A DNA stretch of 21,892 nucleotides from an uncultured Brachyspira sp. (GCA_900321895.1 ONYB01000037.1:1-21892); one strand, 5' to 3'; shown: positions 1 to 7,334, numbered from the stretch's first letter. Notes: generated from the letters alone by a model not told the origin. Made by a program: numbers and translations.

Positions 1-64
1 AGGCTCGAACTCGCGACCTCATGCGTGACAGGCATGCGCTCTAACCAAACTGAGCTACGCTCCC
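1..64 (-). tRNA. tRNA-Asp (GTC), 3' end cut by window edge
   Basis: Read on the minus strand, the acceptor 5' arm GGGAGCG starts at position 64. It is followed by a D-arm (GCTC/GAGC), an anticodon stem CATGC/GCATG enclosing loop CTGTCAC with anticodon GTC (Asp), a 5-base variable region and a T-arm with GCGAG and the TTCGAGC loop. The window ends inside the 3' side of the T-stem, so the acceptor 3' strand and CCA are not visible. The stems pair perfectly as far as they can be seen, so this should be a functional tRNA. Confidence 0.95.
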
Positions 65-201
65 ATTTCTCTTGTCACGTCTTTCGACAAGATTTATTGT
101 AATACGCTGAAAAATTTTTTGCAACACCTTTCTTTAAAAAATTTTGTAAATATTTGTGTTTTTTTATCAAAAAATCCTCTTTACAAGTTTTTCTCAAACC
201 G

Positions 202-969
202 ATGAACCTACAAATTTCTCAAAATTCCTCAAATACACAATCTTTCACAGCCCGTGCACCACAAGTTCGTGACGCTCAATGGGTTTGCCGAAAAGTCCGC
301 TCTTTCCCGCATATTTCTCCATCAAAGCTCTACGATGTCATCGAAACCCTAAAAGAAACCAACCCTCAAGTTTTTATTAAATCCGCCACCAATTCTACAA
401 TAAGCCGAATTATTCTTGGCAATTCCGAAAATATCAAACTGGTTAAAATTTATACGTGGTACAAAAGGATTGTCAACAAGGTTTTCAACGCAAGAAGTGA
501 ATGGGATATCGGCGGTAAAGACGATTACAAACGTGTTGGTGCAATTTTAGGACAGTTTAAACACGAAAAAGTAGGAAACTGCGGTGAAGATACCTATCTC
601 GCCGCCTCAATTCTGCGAATGAACGGTGTTGAAAATGCCAGCATTGCCAGAATGTACGCGGACGGGCAGGCTCAAGATCACGTCGTTTGTATCTTAAATA
701 AAGACGGCTCACCGTTTGACAATAAAAATTTGAAAAAGTCTATAGTTATTGACCCGTGGCTCGGTATAGCAGATTTTGCCTCAAATGTTTGTTCCACATA
801 TAAAAATATTTTTAATAATAAATTTTATAACTTAAAGCCTTATTCTGAAATTAAATTCAAAAAGTTAGACAGGATTAATTTTTCTGATGAAGAATTACAG
901 TTATTAAGAAGAAAACATCCGGAATTATGTTATCCGAAAACAAACAGGAAATTTATGCAAAAAAAATGA
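202..969 (+). CDS. Hypothetical protein with papain/transglutaminase-like Cys-His-Asp triad
   Basis: A 255-residue soluble protein with no recognised close family. The segment KVGNCGED places a Cys at 127, QDHVV a His at 160 and IDPWLG an Asp at 184. The Cys-His-Asp order and the following Pro-Trp resemble transglutaminase/papain-fold cysteine hydrolases, including the C3-type domain of Pasteurella multocida toxin and related effector domains; this is a motif-level resemblance only. The first ~20 residues are polar and end in SFTAR. They are not a Sec signal peptide. The start is uncertain: the frame opens at a TTG at 154, but neither that TTG nor the first ATG at 202 has a clear SD sequence, and I chose the ATG. 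The gene is monocistronic and converges on the GH57 gene, sharing a terminator that overlaps its stop codon. A protease, deamidase or transglutaminase activity is inference. Confidence 0.6.
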   Translation: MNLQISQNSSNTQSFTARAPQVRDAQWVCRKVRSFPHISPSKLYDVIETLKETNPQVFIKSATNSTISRIILGNSENIKLVKIYTWYKRIVNKVFNARSEWDIGGKDDYKRVGAILGQFKHEKVGNCGEDTYLAASILRMNGVENASIARMYADGQAQDHVVCILNKDGSPFDNKNLKKSIVIDPWLGIADFASNVCSTYKNIFNNKFYNLKPYSEIKFKKLDRINFSDEELQLLRRKHPELCYPKTNRKFMQKK

Positions 970-992
970 GCCTCTTTATGAAGCCCATTTTT
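962..992. terminator. Bidirectional intrinsic terminator
   Basis: AAAAATG (962-968) pairs with CATTTTT (986-992), and an inner GC-containing stem lies around 970-984. On the minus strand the inner stem is GCTTC/GAGGC and the hairpin is followed by eight T's (959-966 complement), a good terminator for the GH57 gene. On the plus strand it overlaps the stop codon of the upstream gene and has a shorter T run. Confidence 0.75.
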
Positions 993-1013
993 AAATAATT
1001 TCAAATACCACCA

Positions 1014-2735
1014 CTATTCATACAATGGAGCAAGTTTTTTTGATTGCTGCGGGATTACTCCTTCTTCAATAGATTGGTAAACTCTGTAATCTATTGCAGG
1101 GAAGCAGTTATCAATACTTTCGATTTCACTCAATGCTGCTTCATCTATGTTACCGCTTTCTATCATGTCACAGATTTTTTCAAAACGATCTACGTGTTCT
1201 CTAAATCTGTCTGTTGCGTAATCTTTCGCCTGCCATGTTGTAATCAGGAACGGCCAATCTGAACTTTGCAACAACAAGTTTTCTCTTGCCATTTGATTTA
1301 ATGCTCTATGCAACAATTTATCTTCTGGAATTTCTGAATATTTATCCGCAATAGCATTAATTCTTTTTTCGCAAGCATGAATAATCGGCCACATCCATTC
1401 TGTTAAATGGTTGTTCCATACATAGAAGTGTCCGCCTTGTCCCCATGAACTTTCAGGGATTTGGATAGCTTCCGTAGGCGGATGTGCATGCAAGTATTCA
1501 CCAGCAGTCATCATTTCTACTTCCGGCAAATATTGGTGAAGTTTTTTAATCACTTGTTTTATAAATTCAACACCTTCAAACCACCAGTGACCAAACAACT
1601 CTGTATCAAACGATACCATTACCAACCCCTCTTTACCATTGTGTGATTTTTTATAATCATTCAACAAGTGATAAATTAAAGTTGTATAGTGATCTGAATT
1701 TTCATTAATTTTATTCAATGCAAGCACCGGATCATATAGCATTTTGTCGCCCAAATCCGTAGTAGACGATGTAATTCTCCAATAATGCATACCAGACTTG
1801 TCGTCTTTCTTGTGAAATTCTCTGAAAACTCCGTCCCCAGGGTAGCCGTCTGCAGCTGACCAAACCTGATAGCCTGCACGGTCATTTCTGCCCATTACCG
1901 CAACTTGTGCGTCAGGAAGCCAGTATGCTGAATATGTGTCGTAACCTGTAGCAGGACGTTCAGGAAGCGGAATGTATTCAATGTTTCCGTAAACACCGAT
2001 TACACGTCTGTTACCGATTGAGTTGCCCCCTTCAATAACGTGAGATTCCGTGAAGAAGTATTCGATATCGTTATTTTGAAGAGTAACTTCAATGGACGGA
2101 CGCCAATGTTTTTTGCCGTCTTTTCCGACATATTCATAACCTTGTCTGTATGCACATTCAGGAAGCCAGCAACCTTTTGCCTTCTTTCCGAAAAGTCTTT
2201 TTGTTGTGTCAGAACCGATTTTGAACTGAGCATTCAAGTTGCTATCAGTTGCCAAAAGCGGAGAAAATCCGTGAGTTGCACCTGAAGTTGTAATTTCAAT
2301 ACAGCCCAAGTCCTGATATTTTTTGAACTCACCGATTAAATCCATTCCGTATTTGTTTACATAAGTATCTTTTAGGTGATTGAACAAATCAAAATAATAC
2401 TTAGCAAGGTATTTCAAGTGCTGTGAGTGAGGCACTTTCGGATCTGGATATCTGTCTAAATCCTTTGCAACCTGTGCTATTCTGGAGTCTAAATACTTAA
2501 CAAACCCATGCTTGAGGTGTTCATCGTTAAGTTGTTCCGCCAAAATCGGTGTAATCCCGACGGTAAGTTTAGCCTTGATACCTTCTTCGTACAATTCAGA
2601 AATTGCATTCAACAAAGGAATGTATGTTTCTGCCATACATTCATAAAGGTTTTCTTCCCCGAAAGGCCACATGCCGGCTTTTCTATAATAAGGAAGGTGG
2701 CTGTGTAACATAAATACGAATTGTCCTACTGACAT
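1014..2735 (-). CDS. GH57 1,4-alpha-glucan branching enzyme
   Basis: Glycoside hydrolase family 57 protein of 573 residues, probably forming alpha-1,6 branches in glycogen in the cytoplasm. The family's conserved regions appear in order: HSHLPY near residue 11, EITTSGATHGF near 147, WLPECAY with the expected nucleophile Glu193, and FDTELFGHWW with the expected acid/base Asp377. A C-terminal DUF1957-type helical part follows, and the length is normal for bacterial GH57 branching enzymes. The FDTELFGHWWFEG signature favours branching enzyme over amylase or 4-alpha-glucanotransferase. The start is the ATG at 2735, because an SD (GGAGG, complement of 2741-2745) lies 5 bases upstream. The ATG four codons earlier (2747) abuts that SD and would place it inside the coding sequence. 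The gene is transcribed alone, divergent from rpsT. No glycogen synthase gene is nearby. Confidence 0.93.
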   Translation of the reverse strand: MSVGQFVFMLHSHLPYYRKAGMWPFGEENLYECMAETYIPLLNAISELYEEGIKAKLTVGITPILAEQLNDEHLKHGFVKYLDSRIAQVAKDLDRYPDPKVPHSQHLKYLAKYYFDLFNHLKDTYVNKYGMDLIGEFKKYQDLGCIEITTSGATHGFSPLLATDSNLNAQFKIGSDTTKRLFGKKAKGCWLPECAYRQGYEYVGKDGKKHWRPSIEVTLQNNDIEYFFTESHVIEGGNSIGNRRVIGVYGNIEYIPLPERPATGYDTYSAYWLPDAQVAVMGRNDRAGYQVWSAADGYPGDGVFREFHKKDDKSGMHYWRITSSTTDLGDKMLYDPVLALNKINENSDHYTTLIYHLLNDYKKSHNGKEGLVMVSFDTELFGHWWFEGVEFIKQVIKKLHQYLPEVEMMTAGEYLHAHPPTEAIQIPESSWGQGGHFYVWNNHLTEWMWPIIHACEKRINAIADKYSEIPEDKLLHRALNQMARENLLLQSSDWPFLITTWQAKDYATDRFREHVDRFEKICDMIESGNIDEAALSEIESIDNCFPAIDYRVYQSIEEGVIPQQSKKLAPLYE

Positions 2736-2833
2736 TTGTGCCTCCATATCTCTCTTACTCTGATTATATTTAACTATAATCCACTTCTTCTTAATTTAGA
2801 TATAGCACAAACGGCTAAAAAATATAATCCTTT

Positions 2834-2845
2834 AGAACTAGTTCT
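2834..2845. promoter_or_regulatory. 12-bp perfect palindrome, candidate operator
   Basis: AGAACTAGTTCT is its own reverse complement. It lies about 100 bases upstream of the GH57 start and about 130 bases upstream of the rpsT promoter hexamers. The half-sites GAAC/GTTC recall SOS-type boxes, but the 2-base centre does not fit the GAAC-N4-GTTC Gram-positive box. No regulator is assigned. Confidence 0.3.
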
Positions 2846-2975
2846 CGTGAATAATGTTACAAAAGTTAAAATATAAATTTTATATGCTTTTTGTATAAGG
2901 ATTTAGAGGCTGGTAAAACTATTCTTACACTTGAACTTTTGGAAAAATTTTTGAACATATTTTTTAATATTTGTA

Positions 2976-3004
2976 TTGCAAAAGTTTATTTTTTAATTTA
3001 TTAT
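2976..3004 (+). promoter_or_regulatory. Probable sigma-70 promoter of rpsT
   Basis: TTGCAA (2976-2981) and TATTAT (2999-3004) are separated by 17 bases. A TATACT at 3002-3007 overlaps and is an alternative -10. The site is about 70 bases upstream of the rpsT start, leaving room for a leader. Confidence 0.5.
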
Positions 3005-3028
3005 ACTTGTACTCACATCCTCGAGTAT

Positions 3029-3049
3029 TGGTGCCGTCATTAAGCACCA
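3029..3049 (+). promoter_or_regulatory. Leader hairpin upstream of rpsT
   Basis: TGGTGC (3029-3034) pairs perfectly with GCACCA (3044-3049) around a 9-base loop, in the short 5' leader of rpsT and about 25 bases before the start codon. It has no T run, so it is not a terminator. A role in S20 autoregulation is possible but is inference. Confidence 0.4.
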
Positions 3050-3073
3050 CAAGACTTAGAAAAGGAAAGAAAA

Positions 3074-3343
3074 ATGGCAAATATTAAATCTGCTAAAAAA
3101 AGAATTCTTATAGCTGAAAAAAACAGAGTAAGAAATGTTGCATTCAAAACTTCTATCAAAACTGCGGTTAAGAAAGTTTTGGAATTGGCTAACGGTGAAG
3201 ACAAAGACGCACTAAATGCTTCTTTATCAAAGGCTTACCAATTATGCGACAAAGCTGTTTCTAAAGGTATTTTGCACAAAAATACAGCAGCTAGAAAGAA
3301 ATCAAGATTGACTAAAGCTGTAAACAAATTACAAGCAAAATAG
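3074..3343 (+). CDS. rpsT: 30S ribosomal protein S20
   Basis: An 89-residue, very basic protein of normal length for S20, which binds 16S rRNA early in 30S assembly. The N-terminus MANIKSAKKRI and the C-terminal ARKKSRL region are typical of the family. The ATG follows the SD AAAGGAAAG at suitable spacing. The gene is monocistronic, with its own promoter (2976-3004), a leader hairpin (3029-3049) and a strong terminator shared with the convergent mtnA unit. Confidence 0.97.
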   Translation: MANIKSAKKRILIAEKNRVRNVAFKTSIKTAVKKVLELANGEDKDALNASLSKAYQLCDKAVSKGILHKNTAARKKSRLTKAVNKLQAK

Positions 3344-3361
3344 TTAATCCTAACAAACTTA

Positions 3362-3395
3362 AAAATACCCTCTCGGTTCTCCGTGAGGGTATTTT
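3362..3395. terminator. Bidirectional terminator between rpsT and mtnA
   Basis: AAATACCCTC pairs with GAGGGTATTT, and an inner CGG-TTCT-CCG stem-loop extends it beyond one T-T mismatch. It is followed by T's on the plus strand and, because of the A run at 3361-3365, by T's on the minus strand as well. It serves both convergent units. Confidence 0.9.
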
Positions 3396-3432
3396 TATAT
3401 CTTTAATGATTTTGAATTATGCCGGTTTGAGC

Positions 3433-4491
3433 CTATTTTTTGAAAGCTTCAGCAATAGACTTATTGTAATCAGGTCTTAAGATACCTTTTTCCGTAATAA
3501 TACCTGCAATAAGTTCATGCGGAGTTACATCAAACCCAGGATTGATAATATTTACACCTTCTGCACAAATTGTTTTACCGTTGATATGAGTAACTTCTTC
3601 TCTTGAACGTTCTTCAATAACAATTTCATCACCAGTTTTGATACTTGTATCTATTGTTGAAAGCGGAGCGGCGATATAAAACGGCACATTGTGGTATTTT
3701 GCGGCAATCGCAACCGTGTAAGTTCCAATTTTGTTTGCAGCATCACCGTTTGCAGCAATCCTATCAGCACCGACAACAACCATGTCAATCATTCCTTTTT
3801 TCATAAAATAAGAACACATTCCGTCTGTAATAAGAGTTGTCGGAATTCCATCCATAGTGAGCTCAAACGTCGTAATTCTTGCACCTTGCTGGCGAGGACG
3901 AGTTTCATCTGCAAAAACCTGAATTGTCGGATCGTTTGCAAAAGCAGAACGAACTACACCGAGAGCAGTACCATATCCAACCGTTGCCAAAGCACCTGCA
4001 TTACAGTGAGTAAGAATTGTAGCACCATTTGGTACAACTTCAGCACCGAAGTCACCGATTTTTTTGTTAATCTCAATATCTTCATTTTCGAGTTTGATAG
4101 CATTTTGTTTTAACTCGTCAACAATTCCTTCAATATCAGAAGTTGAATTTTTAATAATATCTTTTTGTTTTGCGACCGCCCACATAAGATTAACGGCAGT
4201 CGGGCGAGAACTTGCCATATAATCGGCTTTTACCAATAAATTTCTAACAAAATCTTCACGAGAAAGACTTTGTGCAGCGAGTTCTTGAGCATACAAAACT
4301 ACACCATGAGCTCCCGCAACTCCGATAGCCGGTGCTCCTCTTACTATCATAGTTTTAATTGCATCAAACATGCCCTGCCCGCTTGTAATATTTACATATT
4401 TAAATTCATACGGCAAAACTGTTTGATCTACCATTTTTGAATAATTATCTACCCATTCTATTGTTTTTATTTTTGAGTGAAATTCAGCCAT
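3433..4491 (-). CDS. mtnA: Methylthioribose-1-phosphate isomerase
   Basis: A 352-residue enzyme converting 5-methylthioribose 1-phosphate to methylthioribulose 1-phosphate in methionine salvage. It belongs to the eIF2B-alpha/beta/delta-like fold. Visible signatures are RGAPAIGVAGA (51-61), THCNAGALAT with the expected catalytic Cys163, DETRPRQQGAR (195-205) and GADRIAANGDAANKIGT with the expected Asp243. The ATG at 4491 is preferred because the SD AAAGGA lies about 6 bases upstream; an in-frame ATG at 4545 would lie inside the upstream gene and lacks an SD. The gene sits 19 bases downstream of a membrane protein gene, in one operon with it. No other salvage genes (mtnB, mtnC, mtnD, mtnK) are in the window. 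The paralogue ribose-1,5-bisphosphate isomerase is a less likely alternative. Confidence 0.93.
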   Translation of the reverse strand: MAEFHSKIKTIEWVDNYSKMVDQTVLPYEFKYVNITSGQGMFDAIKTMIVRGAPAIGVAGAHGVVLYAQELAAQSLSREDFVRNLLVKADYMASSRPTAVNLMWAVAKQKDIIKNSTSDIEGIVDELKQNAIKLENEDIEINKKIGDFGAEVVPNGATILTHCNAGALATVGYGTALGVVRSAFANDPTIQVFADETRPRQQGARITTFELTMDGIPTTLITDGMCSYFMKKGMIDMVVVGADRIAANGDAANKIGTYTVAIAAKYHNVPFYIAAPLSTIDTSIKTGDEIVIEERSREEVTHINGKTICAEGVNIINPGFDVTPHELIAGIITEKGILRPDYNKSIAEAFKK

Positions 4492-4510
4492 TTTTATCCT
4501 TTCATTTATA

Positions 4511-4981
4511 TTACTTAAAAATATTTCTTTTCTGTTCGTTATCATCCAAAGTTTTTATAAATTCTTTAACATAAAACGTTAAAAATCCCATAAACGAATT
4601 AATCGTTGCACTCAGCACTGACATAAACACCGAAAGCACAAAAATTATGAAGAAATTTGCAGTTCCAAGCATTAGAGATACTCCGGGGTTTGCCGAATAA
4701 TTAAAAAATTTATAAAGGATAACAACAATCGGAACGTAAACGATACAAAAAACCATAAACGACACGAACCCGATAATTCCACCGATTACCGCACTTTCAG
4801 CAACCGTTAAAAGTTCCAACAATTTTACCCTCATTAAAAATACCATTTCTATCACGGCTGCGAAACATAAAAGCAGCCAAAACGCAATTTCTCCCAGATA
4901 CGGAATTGCCGTTAATACGCCAAATACTACACCTAAAAATGCACCTATTAATATTATGAGTTTAAGTAAAGTTTTGTCCAT
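4511..4981 (-). CDS. Four-helix integral membrane protein of unknown function
   Basis: A 156-residue, very hydrophobic protein that I do not recognise. Predicted membrane spans are roughly residues 6-29, 33-51, 62-91 and 103-130, followed by a short charged tail ending in NEQKRNIFK. There are no catalytic motifs or Cys clusters. The start is well supported by a strong SD GGGAGGG directly upstream of the ATG. It is the first gene of a two-gene unit with mtnA and has its own extended -10 promoter. The link to mtnA may mean transport or may be incidental. Confidence 0.75.
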   Translation of the reverse strand: MDKTLLKLIILIGAFLGVVFGVLTAIPYLGEIAFWLLLCFAAVIEMVFLMRVKLLELLTVAESAVIGGIIGFVSFMVFCIVYVPIVVILYKFFNYSANPGVSLMLGTANFFIIFVLSVFMSVLSATINSFMGFLTFYVKEFIKTLDDNEQKRNIFK

Positions 4982-4999
4982 AAACCCTCCCTTAACCCA

Positions 5000-5028
5000 A
5001 GATTACCACAAACCAATCACATGAACAA
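5000..5028 (-). promoter_or_regulatory. Promoter of the membrane protein-mtnA unit
   Basis: On the minus strand TTGTTC (complement of 5023-5028) and TAATCT (complement of 5000-5005) are 17 bases apart. The -10 is preceded by TGG, an extended -10. It lies about 20 bases upstream of the start codon. Confidence 0.6.
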
Positions 5029-5064
5029 GGTAGGGAAAATCCAAGCATATTAAAGCTTTTCACC

Positions 5065-5092
5065 ATGCCGGCATAATTTCCTTAAAATTATG
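5065..5092. promoter_or_regulatory. Overlapping inverted repeats between divergent promoters
   Basis: ATGCCGGCAT (5065-5074) is a perfect 10-bp palindrome. It overlaps a second perfect inverted repeat, CATAATTT (5072-5079) with AAATTATG (5085-5092) around a 5-base spacer. Both lie between the leftward (5000-5028) and rightward (5099-5129) promoters and make a candidate shared operator. No regulator is identified. Confidence 0.4.
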
Positions 5093-5098
5093 TAAAGA

Positions 5099-5129
5099 TT
5101 GTAGCAATAATTTATTTTGTGAGTATAAT
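5099..5129 (+). promoter_or_regulatory. Probable promoter of the pxpA-like/yvcK/panB unit
   Basis: A perfect TATAAT (5124-5129) lies 36 bases upstream of the start codon. The best -35 is TTGTAG (5099-5104) with a longish 19-base spacer, so the -10 is the stronger part of this call. Confidence 0.5.
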
Positions 5130-5165
5130 GTAACTGATAATAGTTGAGATAGGTATAACTTAATA

Positions 5166-5960
5166 ATGCAGGAAGTTTTAGAGAGAAAACAGATAAAAAA
5201 TGTTGATTTTAACATAGACTTAGCACAAAGTTTCGGTATTTATAAAAATAATACAGAATTTTCGTTGTTAGATTATGCAAGTTCCGTAAATATTTCTTGC
5301 GGATTTCACGCAGGAGATCCAATGACGATAAAAAATGCACTTTTAAAAGCTAAAGAAAAAAATGTCGTTGTCGGGGCTCACATCGGTTTTGATGATATTC
5401 AGGGCTTTGGATATCGTCCTATGCAGTTGGCGGAAGATGAACTTGAGGCTTTGGTAATTTATCAAATCGGAGCGATGATGTCTTTTGCAAAAACTTTTAA
5501 AATGGAAATAGAACACGTTCGCCCTCACGGTGCAATGTATAGGCAAGCCGCAGAAGATTATTCTTTTGCAAAAACTATAGCAAAAGCAATTCAAAAATGT
5601 TCAAAATGGTTGGTTTACTATGGTGTTGCGGGCGACATAACATCTGCCGTAGGAGAAGAAGTTAATATTCCCGTTGCTCAGGAAGTATTTTTGGAAAAGA
5701 ACTACAATACAGACGGCACAATAGATTTCGACAGAAAAGATAATGAAAATATATTTGCATCAATCAACAGATTAAAAACATTGCTTGCAACATCTCAAAT
5801 TGACAATATTGCAGGCGGTAAAACCATTGTTACGGCTGATACAATACATTTTTCAAACAAAATTGCAAACGCACAAGCGTTAATCAAACAATCAAAAGAT
5901 TTAATTACCCCGGTTCCGGTCAATTACAAGAATGCTTGCTTGTCCGGCTGGGTTGAATAG
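5166..5960 (+). CDS. Divergent 5-oxoprolinase subunit A (LamB/YcsF family) protein
   Basis: A 264-residue member of the LamB/YcsF family, whose best-known member PxpA acts with PxpB and PxpC in ATP-dependent 5-oxoproline cleavage. Family motifs present are NISCGFHAGDP (42-52), GAH (70-72), GFGYR (80-84), VRPHGAMY (118-125) and the EVFLEKNYNTDG segment. Family positions that differ are the N-terminal DLGE motif, here DLAQ (18-21), and the C-terminal HGD motif, replaced by TADTIHFS (223-230). No pxpB or pxpC is adjacent. The SD is weak (GAGATAGG, about 12 bases from the ATG). It is the first gene of a run, and yvcK starts immediately after its stop. The fold assignment is secure; the oxoprolinase activity is doubtful. 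Confidence 0.8.
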   Translation: MQEVLERKQIKNVDFNIDLAQSFGIYKNNTEFSLLDYASSVNISCGFHAGDPMTIKNALLKAKEKNVVVGAHIGFDDIQGFGYRPMQLAEDELEALVIYQIGAMMSFAKTFKMEIEHVRPHGAMYRQAAEDYSFAKTIAKAIQKCSKWLVYYGVAGDITSAVGEEVNIPVAQEVFLEKNYNTDGTIDFDRKDNENIFASINRLKTLLATSQIDNIAGGKTIVTADTIHFSNKIANAQALIKQSKDLITPVPVNYKNACLSGWVE

Positions 5961-7334
5961 GTGATGAGGTTAAATAAAAAGATGAATTTTAAAAATAATA
6001 TGAAAATACCCAAAGATGCAGGCTGGTTAATTCCGGGATTACAAGTAAAAAGATGGTTTGCACTGATTTTTGTGGGTGCAGTTTTAATGGTTCTCGGATT
6101 TTTGATATTATGCGATATCCGCCCGATATTTTACACAATGGAATTTGTCCGTAAAATTGCAATGAAAGTTTCAACAGAATGGCTTGCATTTGCAATTATT
6201 ATGACAGGCGGTGCGGTATTTTTCAAAGGCTGGGAAAAAACAAACCTTTCAATTTTAGGTTTAAGCAATGAACGTGACCAGCAAACAATTTTGGAAGCTC
6301 TTTACAGAAGAAGAAAACTTAACAGAGGCCCGAAAATTGTTGCAATCGGAGGCGGAACAGGTTTGTCAATGCTTTTAAAAGGGATTAAACATATTACAAA
6401 CAACATCACGGCTGTGGTTACTGTAGGTGACGACGGCGGAAGTTCCGGAAGACTGAGAGAAGATTTAGGAATTTTGCCTCCCGGAGATATCCGAAATTGT
6501 ATTGCAGCTTTGGCTGATGACGAGGATTTAATTACAAAACTTTTCCAATACAGATTTAAATCAGGCGAAGGCCTTGAAGGTCATAGCTTTGGTAACTTGT
6601 TCCTGACTGCACTTTGTGCAATTACGGGAGATATGGTTCGTGCAGTAAAAGAATCCTCAAATGTATTGTCAATTCGTGGCAGAGTTCTTCCTGCAACTTT
6701 AGATGATATGAAACTTGTTGCAGAAATGGAGGACGGCAGGATTATCCACGGCGAATCAAATATTCCTGAAGCCCATGGCAGAATTAAAAGACTTTTCACA
6801 GATCCGGCTCATTGCAGAGCATTGGAAGATGTTATCGCAGCAATTAAAGATGCAGATTTAATCATCATGGGGCCGGGAAGCTTATACACCAGTGTAATTC
6901 CAAACCTTTTGGTAGAAGAGATTGCCAAAGAAGTTGCAGAATCTGATGCTAAAAAGATTTATGTTTGCAACATAATGACACAACCGGGTGAAACTGATAA
7001 TTACGCAGTTTCTGATCACGTAAACGCACTAATGAAACACGCAAACAGCAGAAAAATCCTAGATGCGGTTTTGGTTAATGATTTTATTCCGTCAAATTTG
7101 GCTTCAAGATATCAAATGGCAGGTTCTTACCCTGTAAAAGTTGATGTCGAAAATATCAAAAAACTCGGTATAAATATTTTCTCTAAAAAATTGATTGAAG
7201 ACAGCAAAGAAGGCTTTGTTCGTCACAGCTCAAATCGTGTTGCAAGAGCAATTTATTACTGGTTCAAAAGAGAACACAAAAACGAAAGACCTTCATTTTT
7301 TCAACATAAAGAAACCGTAAAAGGTACAAAATAA
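5961..7334 (+). CDS. yvcK: YvcK/CofD-like UDP-sugar-binding protein, membrane-anchored
   Basis: A 457-residue protein of the YvcK (UPF0052, gluconeogenesis factor) family. Its relatives bind UDP-GlcNAc and influence cell-wall and carbon metabolism. Two membrane spans (about 32-51 and 74-91) form an N-terminal anchor missing from the shorter Bacillus YvcK. The CofD-like domain then carries GGGTGLS (130-136), DDGGSSGRLRED (157-168), PPGDIRNC (173-180) and GHSFGNLFL (207-215). The start is ambiguous: a GTG at 5961 abuts the previous stop, an ATG is at 5964 and others at 5982 and 6000, with AGGTGATGAGG nearby as the only SD-like run. Its stop overlaps the panB start by one base, so the two are translationally coupled. 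The usual neighbours whiA and rapZ are not here. Confidence 0.88.
   Translation: MMRLNKKMNFKNNMKIPKDAGWLIPGLQVKRWFALIFVGAVLMVLGFLILCDIRPIFYTMEFVRKIAMKVSTEWLAFAIIMTGGAVFFKGWEKTNLSILGLSNERDQQTILEALYRRRKLNRGPKIVAIGGGTGLSMLLKGIKHITNNITAVVTVGDDGGSSGRLREDLGILPPGDIRNCIAALADDEDLITKLFQYRFKSGEGLEGHSFGNLFLTALCAITGDMVRAVKESSNVLSIRGRVLPATLDDMKLVAEMEDGRIIHGESNIPEAHGRIKRLFTDPAHCRALEDVIAAIKDADLIIMGPGSLYTSVIPNLLVEEIAKEVAESDAKKIYVCNIMTQPGETDNYAVSDHVNALMKHANSRKILDAVLVNDFIPSNLASRYQMAGSYPVKVDVENIKKLGINIFSKKLIEDSKEGFVRHSSNRVARAIYYWFKREHKNERPSFFQHKETVKGTK

Larger units (their letters stand above)
2736..3073. other. Divergent intergenic region, GH57 gene / rpsT
   Basis: This AT-rich 338-base gap separates the divergent GH57 and rpsT genes. 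It holds a 12-bp perfect palindrome AGAACTAGTTCT (2834-2845), the probable rpsT promoter, and a hairpin in the rpsT leader. I saw no coding sequence in it and no convincing promoter hexamer pair for the GH57 gene. Confidence 0.7.

Noticed and set aside
1..201. Integration site for a mobile element next to tRNA-Asp
   Set aside because: The adjacent gene lies at the tRNA 5' end, whereas integrases normally use the 3' end, and no integrase or direct repeat is visible.
3691..4113. 140-codon plus-strand open frame opposite mtnA
   Set aside because: It lies fully inside mtnA, is rich in Ser, Asn and Cys with no domain pattern, and lacks an SD.
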